64,000 bases of DNA from CAWDMC01 sp963803295. GTDB lineage: Bacteria; Acidobacteriota; Terriglobia; UBA7540. Under the pieces are notes generated by a model, which saw only the letters and a program-made list of their open reading frames with translations, had not been told where the DNA came from and searched no databases. Positions 52,934-62,630 of this stretch are shown here, in pieces (position 1 is the stretch's first letter; every line of letters starts with the position of its first letter). The stretch lies in NCBI GenBank assembly GCA_963803295.1, contig CAWDMC010000024.1:422998-486997 (forward strand), written 5' to 3'. The position numbers and the translations under genes are program-made.

Positions 52934-54261
52934 TGGCCTCGTGCCACCTCGAGATCCGCCAGAGCAGTCAGATAACCGGCTCGAATGGCATAGTGGTTCG
53001 TCCGCGCTTGTACGAGTTGGCTCTGGGCGACAACCACATCTAGGGCCGGTCCTTCTCCCCCCTCGTAGCGTACTCGGCTCAATCGCAGATTGTCTTCTGC
53101 GAGCTTGACCTGCTCGTCGGTTGTGGCAATCTGTGCGTAGATAAGTTGCACCCGAGCTAGCGCATCCTGGTATTCCTTGGAGAACGCCCTCTCCGCAATT
53201 TGGCGAGTGGTGTCAACCTGCTGGGCCTGGATTTGAAACTGCCTGGACTCGCTTCTGGCGCGAAACCAGTCGAACAGCGGAACGTTCAGTCGAATGAATC
53301 CCGCGTAGCCGCGGTCGTTTATGCTCACACGCTGCGCATCCAGGCCGTACTGGAAAACGAGGCTGGCCTGCGGAAGAAGTTGCGCTCGCGCGCCTCGAGC
53401 GTCTGCGAGAAAAACTCGCTGCTGGGCGTCCAACAAACTGAATTCCAGCCGACGCAAGAATGGCGCCGCTCCGACTGGAGCCTCCGGCGCGGGCAGCGTC
53501 TCTTCCATCACCTCCGCCAGTCCCAAGGGTGTATCGACATCGGTACTCCAGAAGGATGCGAGATCGTGATTGGCGAGTCGAGCTTCCAGTTCTAGCGCCT
53601 GCTGCGTTTGGTCCAGCATGGCGACCTGCAAGGACGCCTTGACGAGGTCTGCTTTGGAAGCTTCGCCACTCTCAGAAAGTCGATGAACCCGATCTTCAAA
53701 GGCTTGGGCTTCGGTCACATTGGAGCGCGCCGCCTCGATGAGTTTGCGAGCAAGGAGCAGGTGGTAGTAACTCGCGGCCACGGCGCGCTTGAGATCGCGT
53801 TCAGAGAGGCCCAGATTCGCATTGGCTGCGTCGCGATCGGCCCGAGCGCGATCCAGCGCGGCACGCAGGCGACCGGATGTGTCCAGCTCGAGGCCGGTCG
53901 TCACTACCGAAGAGTACTCTCGAATGCCGTTCAGCGCGACGAAGCTAAAGTTGCTCCGATCCTCGAGAAACGGGCTGTTGTACGTATACGAGCTGCCGAT
54001 GGAGAATAGCGGTAAGAAATTGGCGCGCGCTCGCGTGATTCCATAGCGACCGATCTCGGTCTGCTGCCGGGCCAGCCTCACAGACGATGGCGCCGACTGA
54101 GCGAGGCGCACACAGTCCTGGAGCGTGAGTTGGCTCGATGCTGGTTGGCTCAAAGCAGAAGCCTCCACTAGCGCCAGCGCTGCGATAGCCAGAGTCAAAG
54201 ATCGCACTTGAGGGGAACCTCCCAGTGTAAGTAATTCCTTCCACCAACCGCCTCGGGGCAA
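52930..54261 (-). CDS. TolC-family outer-membrane efflux channel
   Basis: The 443 residues have an export signal (SLTLAIAALALVEASALSQPAS) and LTLQDCVRLAQSAPSSVRLARQQTEIGRYGITRARANFLP, the repeated helix pattern of the channel. A second half repeats it (EFSLLDAQQRVFLADARGARAQLLPQASLVFQ). It ends ADLEVARGQ. It is the first gene of the tripartite operon (TolC, adaptor, pump), overlapping the adaptor start. It forms the outer-membrane exit duct. Confidence 0.92.
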   Translation of the reverse strand: MPRGGWWKELLTLGGSPQVRSLTLAIAALALVEASALSQPASSQLTLQDCVRLAQSAPSSVRLARQQTEIGRYGITRARANFLPLFSIGSSYTYNSPFLEDRSNFSFVALNGIREYSSVVTTGLELDTSGRLRAALDRARADRDAANANLGLSERDLKRAVAASYYHLLLARKLIEAARSNVTEAQAFEDRVHRLSESGEASKADLVKASLQVAMLDQTQQALELEARLANHDLASFWSTDVDTPLGLAEVMEETLPAPEAPVGAAPFLRRLEFSLLDAQQRVFLADARGARAQLLPQASLVFQYGLDAQRVSINDRGYAGFIRLNVPLFDWFRARSESRQFQIQAQQVDTTRQIAERAFSKEYQDALARVQLIYAQIATTDEQVKLAEDNLRLSRVRYEGGEGPALDVVVAQSQLVQARTNHYAIRAGYLTALADLEVARGQ

Positions 54262-54363
54262 GACCGTTTATGCTGTCGATCACCACCCTGAGGCTATGGT
54301 CTATCCACCTAATAGCGAATAGGACGACAAAAATGGTCTTCGCGTGCGGCGCTTCCCCCGAGC

Positions 54364-54936
54364 TCAGGAGTCGGCGCCCAAGCCCCTCTGAGCGGCCAAG
54401 TACTCTGCCGCTCGGCCCAGAACACCCGGATGGACCACGAGCCCGGACTTGGCGTTACGCACAAGCATCTTTAACTCGTCGATCAAGTCGGAAGCGACGC
54501 GTTTCATGACAACGAGAATGTCGCCCTGGAGATCCTCCGGAACCGTTTCCAGTAGCGTTCGCGCGTGACGTAGGCAGAGCACGCCGTTTTCGCGCAACCA
54601 TTGCCGGAAACCAGGCTGGAGCAGTCTTTTTGAAAATTCTTCGATGCGCGCGTGCTCTTCCTGGGTGACCTGCGCACATACGCCACAAACCCGGCGAGGT
54701 GAGTTAGCGTGAGAGGGATCGTCCATGAGGCGAAGGAAAGCCTCTGCGGCAACCTCCGCTCTTGCTACGTTGGCGACCATCCAGGTGTGATAGTTACAAA
54801 GACCCTGCGTACCCTTGATATCCACGCCCCGAAGGCAAGACGACTGAAACTCCTTGAGGAAGGTGCAAAGGGGGCACGCATCTTCCATCAGAGCATCCGA
54901 TAAGTTCTTCATACGACTTTGTTTCTGCTTTTCCAT
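54364..54936 (-). CDS. Cys/His module protein, divergent partner of the dynamin-like GTPase
   Basis: The 190 residues contain two copies of a CxxC-x(~22-33)-LCxxH module. The first uses Cys21, Cys24, Cys47 and His50 (ACPLC ... GLCNYH). The second uses Cys84, Cys87, Cys121 and His124 (VCGVC ... VLCLRH). The pattern resembles DUF6062-type proteins (CPLC ... GFCxxH) and suggests metal sites. Long helices surround each module. It is divergent from the GTPase gene across 682 bases. Function is unknown. Confidence 0.75.
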   Translation of the reverse strand: MEKQKQSRMKNLSDALMEDACPLCTFLKEFQSSCLRGVDIKGTQGLCNYHTWMVANVARAEVAAEAFLRLMDDPSHANSPRRVCGVCAQVTQEEHARIEEFSKRLLQPGFRQWLRENGVLCLRHARTLLETVPEDLQGDILVVMKRVASDLIDELKMLVRNAKSGLVVHPGVLGRAAEYLAAQRGLGADS

Positions 54937-55618
54937 GCCTTCACTCTTTCAAAACACCTCGCCAGAAGTTCCGAGCCTTTTTGAAGAACTCAGCGACTCC
55001 GGCAAAGGTCTGTGTCCCGATATGCTTCCGCCTCCAGGATTGATGGCCCCACAAAAGTCCTGAAGCCGACAGTGGTAGTCGGGGCGTGGTCTGCGCGCTC
55101 GAAGATGAGCAAATTCCTCCCCGCGACCGATAGTGTCTGTCCTGGGGAACCTGCTCGACATTGGGGAGTACGACTGCGGTCGAGTGACTCCGATTGAGAG
55201 GATGCTTCAACATGACGACTCCCGGGGCCAAAGGAAGATTTCACCGCCAGGTACTTCGCGTGCTGGGTAGGAGTCATCAGTCTCAGGGAAGGTGAGACGG
55301 TTAGTTGGGCGAACTCCATCGCCTGACACTAATCATACGCGATCCCCAACACATTTCGATCCGGAATTTTGAGCCACCAAAGCGCATGCAGAAAGACATT
55401 TGATGCCCGATACGCAAGGTTGACTTCAATCCTCAGGAAGCTTCATACTGGTCTAGTCTAGAGGCGTTGGAGTTCGCCCTTAAACCGCCCCACTGGGGGA
55501 AGATGACTCCTACAAGAGGGGTTTCCCGGACCAGGCGGTCGTTTGTGTTTCGTCTCCACCTTCCTGAGAATCCCTAGCAACTTTGTACCGGTCATCGGGC
55601 CGCAGTGGTGACTTGCGA
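54937..55618. other. Large divergent intergenic region upstream of the GTPase
   Basis: These 682 bases show no recognisable gene. They hold both upstream regions of the divergent Cys-module and GTPase genes. The GTPase start at 55,619 has no strong Shine-Dalgarno sequence. Confidence 0.4.
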
Positions 55619-57658
55619 ATGGGATCACGCGATTCTCTGAATTCATCGCAGGCTCTTCATCTTCTGACAAGCTGCAAATATGTCGATCAGATCCTTTCGG
55701 ATATCGAGTCTATTCTCTACGCTTGGACTTCGAAATCTCCCTTTCCGAAGTACCGCGTCGATCTCTCTCCGGTACAGGTGAAGATTGTGCAGGACTATAT
55801 TGCTCGCATTCGTGCCCAGATGGTCACAGTGCTGAAGAGCCAAGGCATTTCTCCTGCGGAAACCCTACTCGATGCTAGACACAGCATCCGCGTCAACCTG
55901 GAGTTTGCCCAGGTCGCCTTTGACGAGTGCCGGCCTATGGCGATGCGCGGCTATGGGGAGGTCCCCGAGTCCCTCATCCCGGAGCTGAACGGCGTGGTCA
56001 ACGAGATGTCGAGTATGCTCCACAAACTGAGCTCCTACCTGGCTCTGGACCTGGGGCAAGACTTGCGAGAACGCCTCCACCGGCTCGAACAGACGGGTGA
56101 CGAAATCGAGTTGCTTAAGACTCTCGAACAGGTTATCAAGAACCGGGGTTTGGTAGAATTCAGATCGTCGCTCTCGATCATCCTCGACAAACTCGAGGCC
56201 AACAATTTCCAGATCGCTACGTTCGGACGGGTGAGTTCAGGGAAATCCTCGCTCCTGAACCACATCCTTCAAACGGATGTACTCCCGGTAGGCGTCAATC
56301 CGATTACCGCGGTTCCGACACGCCTCGTTTATGGGGCCGTGCCCACGTTGACGGTCTCCTATCTGGACAAGAGAACCGAACGAATGGAAGTTGGCCGGCT
56401 AACTGAGTTTGCCAGCGAGCAATTTAACCCTGGTAATGCTAAGCATGTCACCAGGATCGTGGTTGAGCTGCCCGCGAGCCGTCTGCGTGAGGGAGTGGTA
56501 TTTGTCGATACGCCCGGTCTGGGTTCACTGGCTACTTCTGGGGCCGCCGAGACACTAGCTTACCTGCCGCAGTGCGATTTGGGTGTGGTTCTGATCGATG
56601 CTGGCTCGACATTAAATCAGGAGGATCTTTCGACTTTGGAGAGCCTCTACGAGGCCTCAATTCCGGCCATGGTACTGCTGAGTAAAGCCGACTTGCTCAA
56701 AGCGGACGACCGGGTACGTTCGGTGGAGTACATCTCCGAACATATCTCAACACAACTGGGTCTGAGCATTCGGGTCGATCCTGTCAGCACGCGGGGTGAC
56801 AATGCGGACTTGCTGGAGGATTGGTTTGGTCGCGAAATCCAGCCACTCTACGCGCGTCACCAGGAGCTGGCGCGCCAGTCCCTGCGTCGGAAGATTGGCG
56901 CTTTGCGGGAGTCAGTCGAGACGGCGTTGAGGTTTCGATTAGATCTCCGCAAGAAAGGACCGCAGGGAGATAGTAATCGCTGGAGGCTGGCCGAGGCGGA
57001 GGTTCGCCGAGCCGCCGGTATGTTTGAGCCGGCCACTTCTGCTTGCCTTAAACTCTCGGACGAAATCAGGGATTTGGGCGAGCTCGGTATTTCTCGAGCC
57101 GCCCAAGGCATCGTCGCAACTTGGTTTAATAAGGATGGGAAACAGCCAGGAACGAGGGACCTCGTCGTTCGGGATCTCACTGGAACCGCTGCCGAAGGGT
57201 CCAACCAGGTCTTTGCCAAACTCCAGGAGCTAGCGCGGGACCTGGCACGCGCCTTGGCGAACGCTGCGAGTGCTTTGGGAGTTGGGGACGTACCAAGTGA
57301 ACAAGAGCTTGCTGCAGTTGTGAAGGAACTGCCGAGGTTCGACCCGGGACCTCTCGATGCGGAGCTTCAACGGGATTTCTTCGCCGTGCTAGGTAAGCGC
57401 TTTGCGGCTAGGCGAGCAGAAAGAAGACTTCACGAGCAGATCGGGTCCGCCGCCGACGAAGCGTTCCGAAGTTACGGCAGGACATTGGAATCCTGGATTC
57501 GAAGGACAATAGCAGATCTCCAACGCCACTTTGATTCACACGCGGACGGATATCGTTCACAGCTTGAACACCTTACTGGCACCGGCACAGCCACACCTGA
57601 GGAGACGGAAGAGATCCAGCGTGATCTCGAGCTGCTGTCCGAAGTGGGGCAACATTAG
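55619..57658 (+). CDS. Dynamin-like GTPase
   Basis: This is a 679-residue large GTPase. A helical N-terminal part (about 1-190) is followed by the G domain: P-loop GRVSSGKSSLLN (about 204), switch region PITAVPTRLVYG, DTPGLGS (about 296) and the LLSKADLL specificity motif (about 355). The C-terminal 270 residues are helical and charged, ending with RDLELLSEVGQH. No transmembrane paddle is evident. Bacterial dynamins remodel membranes, and some take part in phage defence (established). ATG at 55,619 is used instead of an upstream TTG. It stands between two Cys-module proteins. Confidence 0.9.
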   Translation: MGSRDSLNSSQALHLLTSCKYVDQILSDIESILYAWTSKSPFPKYRVDLSPVQVKIVQDYIARIRAQMVTVLKSQGISPAETLLDARHSIRVNLEFAQVAFDECRPMAMRGYGEVPESLIPELNGVVNEMSSMLHKLSSYLALDLGQDLRERLHRLEQTGDEIELLKTLEQVIKNRGLVEFRSSLSIILDKLEANNFQIATFGRVSSGKSSLLNHILQTDVLPVGVNPITAVPTRLVYGAVPTLTVSYLDKRTERMEVGRLTEFASEQFNPGNAKHVTRIVVELPASRLREGVVFVDTPGLGSLATSGAAETLAYLPQCDLGVVLIDAGSTLNQEDLSTLESLYEASIPAMVLLSKADLLKADDRVRSVEYISEHISTQLGLSIRVDPVSTRGDNADLLEDWFGREIQPLYARHQELARQSLRRKIGALRESVETALRFRLDLRKKGPQGDSNRWRLAEAEVRRAAGMFEPATSACLKLSDEIRDLGELGISRAAQGIVATWFNKDGKQPGTRDLVVRDLTGTAAEGSNQVFAKLQELARDLARALANAASALGVGDVPSEQELAAVVKELPRFDPGPLDAELQRDFFAVLGKRFAARRAERRLHEQIGSAADEAFRSYGRTLESWIRRTIADLQRHFDSHADGYRSQLEHLTGTGTATPEETEEIQRDLELLSEVGQH

Positions 57659-57820
57659 CAGGGTTAAAAACTGGCGAGAGAAGGCAAAGGTTTGTGGAAC
57701 TTCTTTTGATTATTGCATTTCAATCTGAAGGGGTATCCCGCCAAAAGCCGCCCCCCCTAAGCGATCCGGGGAGGAATCGGTTGTCCGGCGGGTGCCGCTA
57801 AACGCAGAGATGCTTAAGCC

Positions 57821-58616
57821 ATGACTTACAGACCAACGGAACAGCGTTACACGCGTCAGCCTGGCTGGTTTGCGAGCAGTGGCCTGAAGGAGGCTCTCGC
57901 CAAGGGCGGATGCCCCGTTTGCCAGGCCGTGAAGACATCGGTACGTCGATATCTCTTTAGCTTTCTCTACGAAGGAATGATGTCCGGTGCCGCTCGCGGC
58001 GAATTCTTGCGGGGTGGTGGCTTTTGTTCGCGGCACTTCTGGGAGGCGAAGGGAATCGAAGAGGAATGCTGGGCAGAAGGGTTCGGTGTGGCGATCCTCT
58101 GCGAGAATCTTCTTGATGAATCATTGAAGGATCTTGAATTGTTCGCGGACGACCCACACCACCTGGAGGACTCCTCTTCTCAAACTCCGAAAGCAGTCAA
58201 AGAGGCCGCAGCGAGCGTTTCGTCTGGTTCCCGGAATTGGCTGCATTGCCTGCACGATGTTGAAGGGTACGGAGGTGCACTACTTGGCGGTTCTGGAGGA
58301 GTTGCTCAAAGAGGCGGATTTCGGCGGCCGCTATCAGCAGGGAACGGGACTGTGTTTTCGTCATCTCGAAGCGGCGGCCGAAAGTTGGGAATCAGCGGAG
58401 GCCCTGACGTCGATCAAGACCACGGCCCAAAGGATCGTGCGACAGCTGATTGAGGAGCTCCGCGAGTTCCAGCGCAAGCATGATTATCGATACAAACACG
58501 AACCGCGGGGTTCGGAATGCTCTTCATCCGAGCGTGCCATTGAGTTCCTGGTGGGCCCTAGGCCGGACCTTAGCGGGTCCGCCGGCGTTCGGCCGGTTCC
58601 GAGCAGACGGTGTTAG
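57821..58616 (+). pseudogene. Second Cys/His module protein, frameshifted
   Basis: The first frame has GGCPVCQAVKTSVRRYL and GGGFCSRHFWEA (Cys31, Cys34, Cys69, His72), then AILCENLLDESLKDLELF. Near 58,190-58,230 the frame shifts, and the other frame gives GIGCIACTMLKGTEVHYLAVLEELL and GTGLCFRHLEAAAE, then IVRQLIEELREFQRKHDYRY, closing at 58,616. So it carries two CxxC...CxRH modules like the protein at 54,364. One indel would restore about 265 residues. It follows the GTPase by 162 bases on the same strand, so they may form one operon. Confidence 0.75.
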
Positions 58617-58838
58617 GTCAACCTCTTGGTTCTCAGGCGAGCTTCCGGCAACTCTGCGCGATGCGACCTGACTAGCTTTGTAATGTCAGCCTGTCGCCCT
58701 GCAGGACAAGGAGGACAGCTGATGATTGCCAGAAGAACGGTCCTCATTTGGCTCTGAAAGCAGTGCATTGATATTCAGAGGCTTCCGCATGCCACGCATG
58801 AGGACCCGAGTATCGCCAGCGAGATAGGCGAACCATAG
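58617..58838. other. Intergenic region ending at a composition boundary
   Basis: There is no gene in these 222 bases. To about 58,838 the base composition matches the upstream DNA. From there the sequence becomes strongly GC-rich with GC-ending codons. Confidence 0.5.
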
Positions 58839-60127
58839 ACCGGAGCAGTGGAGGGGATCCTGGACCTCACCTGCCTGGCGGCGGAGTCGAACGAGCTCAT
58901 GCTGCCGCTGCTCCTCGAGGCCAGCCGGGGCGTCCACGAGCGTTTCGTGGCCGATTCCTCCACGTCCGAGCAGGCCCTGCTGGCGTCGTTCCTGCGGGCG
59001 ACCCGGCGCACCCGCCAGCCGGTGGTGTGCCTGAACGAACAGGTCGTCATCTCCAACGACGCCGCCCGGGGCCTGGCGCCGGCCGACTACGCCCTGCTCT
59101 GGGAGCACTTCGCCGCCGGCGGGGCCCGCACCACCGAGCGAGTCGTGACCAGCGTGGAGCTCTCCGAGGGGCGGGTCTACGAGGCCCGCTTCGGTGCCGT
59201 CGAAGCGGGCTCGGTGACGGCCGGGGCCATCGTGGAGCTGCGGCCCCCGAGCCGCCGGCGGACGGTGCCGTCCCGAGCGGCGGCGCCGCCCGAGCGGACG
59301 GGAGCGGCCCTCGCCGGCCACAGCCGCGCCTGGCGGCGGGTGGTCGGGGAGATCGAGCTGCACGCCGGACACGACCAGCCCGTAGTCGTCAGCGGGCCCG
59401 CGGGGCGTGGGCAAGCTCCGGTGCGCCGCAGCCATCCATGCCCGTGGTCGGCGCTCGCCCCAGCCGGTGACCGTCCTTGATGCGTCGCTGAGCGTCGTCG
59501 ATCTCGACGATCAGTGGATCACCCCGCTGCGGGCGGCGCTGTCCCACCCGGAGGGCACCGTCGTGCTCCGCCACCTGGAGGCACTCCATGACCAGGCCGC
59601 GCTGGTCACGGCGGCGCTGCTCGGGCGCGCGGTCGACCCGGACGGCCCACGCCTGCTCGGGACGGTGACCGACTCGGCCCGGCTCGACGCCGACTCACGG
59701 GCGCTCCTCGACCGCTTCGACGTGACGATGACCATCCCCCGCGCTCTCGTCACGACCGGAGGACGTGGTCGACCTGTTCCGTGCCTTCGCCCAGCAGCAC
59801 GGTGATGCCCGCTGGTCCGGTGCGGCCACCCCGGAGGTGCTCCGGGCGCTGATGCACTATCCATGGCCGGGGAACGCACGGGAAATCGGCCGCGTCGTGC
59901 GGGCCGTGATGCTGCGCCGGCCGACGGGACAGCTCAGCCTCGACGACCTGCCGGCCGAGATCCGCATCGACGCCACGCCGCCCGGGCTGTCGCCGATCGC
60001 CGCCCTCGAGCGCCAGGCCATCCTCGAAGCCCTCCGCGACCAGGGCGGCAACAAGCAGGCCGCCGCCGACCGCCTCGGCGTCTCCCGTTCGACCCTCTAC
60101 CGGAAGCTGAGCGTTTACTCGATATGA
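58839..60127 (+). pseudogene. AcoR-like regulator, 5'-truncated and frameshifted
   Basis: Similarity starts abruptly with TGAVEGILDLTC (end of a GAF domain), preceded at once by an in-frame TAG. Then come LLASFLRATRRTRQPVVCLN, the AAA+ part in a second frame (GTVVLRHLEALHDQAALVTAAL) and in a third frame HYPWPGNAREIGRVVRAVML and a Fis-type HTH (NKQAAADRLGVSRSTLYRKL). No GAFTGA loop is seen, as in actinobacterial homologues that work without sigma-54. The N-terminal about 200 residues are absent. Two further indels are near 59,400 and 59,755. Confidence 0.8.
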
Positions 60128-60222
60128 CGCGTGCCAACTTGGGACACCTGCACGCCCGCCGGCCGTCACATGCTGGTCACATGGCCGCGCCGCCGCTACT
60201 CGCCCACGAGGGTGCGTGAGAC

Positions 60223-60557
60223 GTGCCACTCGTCGACTACCGGTGTGACGCTTGCGCCGCGATCCTCGAGGTCTCGCCCCGTCGCCGGTGGCCGACGCCG
60301 TCGCTGTCCCGGCTGCGGTGGTACCGCCCGGCGGCGCTTGGGCTGGGCGGCCTCCTCGGCGTCCGCCCCGCTCGCCGGGCCAAGGACCGACTCGACCGGG
60401 AGCGGGCGACCCGGGCCCATCGGCGCCGCGTAGCGACAGCGCCTGCGCGAGCACCTGCACGGCCACGAACACCACCACAGCCACGACCACCACCACGACG
60501 ACCACCAGCACGGCCATGAACACCACGACCACGATCACCGGCTCAAGGAGACCAGTG
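60223..60557 (+). pseudogene. FmdB-type zinc ribbon protein with His-rich tail, frameshifted
   Basis: It starts PLVDYRCDACAAILEV. The second half of the ribbon, CPGCGGTARRRLGWAASSAS, is in another frame. In the same frame as that, after a stop, comes a tail with about 18 His (HLHGHEHHHSHDHHHDDH). That reads like a metal-binding C-terminus. Exact frames and the end are uncertain because at least two indels are needed. The stop may be the TGA at 60,557 that overlaps the next gene's GTG start. Confidence 0.5.
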
Positions 60558-61803
60558 AAGTTCCAGTCGTCTCTGCTGCCGACCGTCCCCGCCACGATGG
60601 AGGAGCGCGAGCAGCTCCGGCCCATCGGGCGGAACAACGAGCGCTTCCAATGATGATCGAGGAGGTGCGCACGCTGTGCACCATCGCCGACGACGCCGGC
60701 TTCGACTGCTTCTCGACCACCGAGCACCACTTCCACTCCGAGGGCTACGAGGCGTCGGTGGCGCCGCTGCTCCTCTACGCCGATCTCGCGGCACGGACGA
60801 AGCAGATCAAGTCCGCGCCGCTGGCGCTGGTGCTCCCCGCCGGTGACCCACTGCGGGCCGCCGAGCAGATCGCGTACCTCGATCACCTCACGAAGGGCCG
60901 GGTGTACGCCGGGTTCGCCCGCGGCTACCAGCAGCGGTGGGTCAACGTCCTCGGCAGCGGACCCGGTCCAGGCGGCGCCCATGGACGGCGGCGCCGTCGA
61001 CCAGCACAACAAGCGGGTCCACGAGGAGTACATCGACATGATCTACAAGGCGTGGGATCAGGACCTCCTGCAGTACAAGGGCGAGTTCTTCCAGGTGCCC
61101 TACCCGTACGAGGAAGGCATCAGCGGGTGGCCGGCGGCCGATTGGACGGCGGTTCGGTGCGCCGGGCGAGATCGACGAGCAGGGCATCATCCGTGGCATC
61201 TCGGTCATCCCCCGGCCGTACCAGCAGCCGCACCCGCCGGCGTTCCAGCCGTTCTCGGTGAGCGAGTCGACCATCCGCCCCACCGCCAGGGTCGGGGTGA
61301 TGCCGATGATCCTCGTGTCGAACCCGCCGGACTTCCGCCGCCTGTGCCAAATCTATCAGGAGGTGGCGGCGGAGAACGGTCGCACGCTCAGGCTGGGCCA
61401 GAACGTCGGTGCCTTCCGGGCGGTGTCGTTCGGCAACACACGCGAAGAAGGCCTGGCGCTGCTCGAGAAGACCAACTACTTCGGCTTCAACGCCTACTTC
61501 GCCGGCTTCGGCTTCTGGGAGGCCTTCCGCTTCGCCGAGGACGCCGAGAAGTACCCGCTCGATCCGTACACGCCGCTGCCGCCGTCGGAGTGGACGCTCG
61601 ACCGCTTCGTCAACGTGAAGTACGGCCTCGCCGGCACCGTCGACCAGATCAAGCGCCAGATCGAAGAGGTCGCCTCCATCCACGAGGGCGACGGCGAGCT
61701 GGAGTGGTTCTCGTGGTTCTTCGATCAGGGCCTGATGCCGATCGACGATGCCCGCCGCCAGATCGAGCTCTTCGCCGAACACATCATCCCGGCGTTCAAG
61801 TAG
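60555..61803 (+). pseudogene. LLM-class flavin-dependent oxidoreductase, frameshifted
   Basis: This is a bacterial-luciferase-like TIM barrel using FMNH2 or F420. GTG start: KFQSSLLPTVPATMEERE, then after an indel near 60,651 MMIEEVRTLCTIADDAGFDC and STTEHHFHSEGYEASVAPLLL. Next, in another frame, comes HNKRVHEEYIDMIYKAWDQD, and finally the frame ending LDRFVNVKYGLAGTVDQIKR ... LFAEHIIPAFK. At least three indels interrupt it. It is followed 8 bases later by an MBL hydrolase, so they were probably co-transcribed. Confidence 0.85.
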
Positions 61804-61811
61804 GGGGAGCC

Positions 61812-62624
61812 ATGGCAATCAGCTTGAAGGGTGTGAACCTCGGCTACATGGGCCTGGATCGGTCGATGTTGGTCGAGAAGCCCGAGTATCAGAACGTGCC
61901 GTACCAGTGCCCGGCGATCGCCTACATCATCGAGCACCCGGACGGTCGCATCCTCTGGGAGACGGGCGTGTCGGCGCGGGCCACCGACGAGTGGCTCTCC
62001 GTCTGGCAGGACCTCGTCGACCTGTCGCCGGTGCCGCCCGAGGTGTGCCTCGAGAACCGCCTGAAGGAACTGGGGCTCGGACCCGAGGACTTCCGGTGGG
62101 TCGTGATGGGCCACCTCCACACGGACCACGCCGGCGGGCTGCGCATCTTCCAGGACGCCAACGTCGACATCGTGGTGCACGAGGACGAGTACAACCACGT
62201 GCAGAGCATGCAGGAGGACTCCGAGAACTTCTTCGCCAAGGTCGACTTCGCGTTCCTGAACGACCAGAAGCCGACCACGGTGTCCGGGGACACGATCGAG
62301 CTCACGAGCGACATCCGGCTGGTGAGCCTCCCGGGCCACACCCCAGGCCAAATGGGCATGATGGTCCGGCTCGAGAACACCGGGTGGGCCATGCTCACGT
62401 CCGACGCCCTGTACCTCCACGAGAGCTACGGGCCGCCGGCGGTGGGCTCGCCGATCGTGTGGGAGAGCGACAAGTGGCGGTCGTCGGTGGAGATCATCCG
62501 CAGGCTGGCCACCGAGAACGAGGCGCTCATCTTCCCGGGCCACGACACGACGGGCATCAAGCAGTTCGCCGACCACAGCGAGATCCGCACGATCGAGTTC
62601 TGGCCCGGGTACGAGTACGAGTAG
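61812..62624 (+). CDS. MBL-fold metallo-hydrolase (lactonase-like)
   Basis: The 270-residue enzyme holds the zinc motif VVMGHLHTDHAGGL (HxHxDH), then VSLPGHTPGQMG (His), SDALYLHES (Asp) and IFPGHD (last His). The order fits N-acyl-homoserine-lactonase-like MBL proteins, but the substrate is not shown. ATG at 61,812 follows gggggag. It is the only complete gene in the high-GC end, and follows the flavin oxidoreductase by 8 bases. Confidence 0.9.
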   Translation: MAISLKGVNLGYMGLDRSMLVEKPEYQNVPYQCPAIAYIIEHPDGRILWETGVSARATDEWLSVWQDLVDLSPVPPEVCLENRLKELGLGPEDFRWVVMGHLHTDHAGGLRIFQDANVDIVVHEDEYNHVQSMQEDSENFFAKVDFAFLNDQKPTTVSGDTIELTSDIRLVSLPGHTPGQMGMMVRLENTGWAMLTSDALYLHESYGPPAVGSPIVWESDKWRSSVEIIRRLATENEALIFPGHDTTGIKQFADHSEIRTIEFWPGYEYE

Positions 62625-62630
62625 CGCGCC

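Noticed and set aside
58855..58860. A ggatcc site near the composition boundary as a cloning joint
   Set aside because: The regulator similarity continues through it on both sides (GAVEG-ILDLTC), so the change of origin lies a little upstream.
59750..61039. A 429-codon minus-strand frame
   Set aside because: It is antisense to the regulator and the flavin oxidoreductase in very GC-rich DNA, and a long Val run mirrors the His-rich stretch.
61725..62576. A 283-codon minus-strand frame
   Set aside because: It is antisense to the complete MBL hydrolase, which has all zinc motifs.
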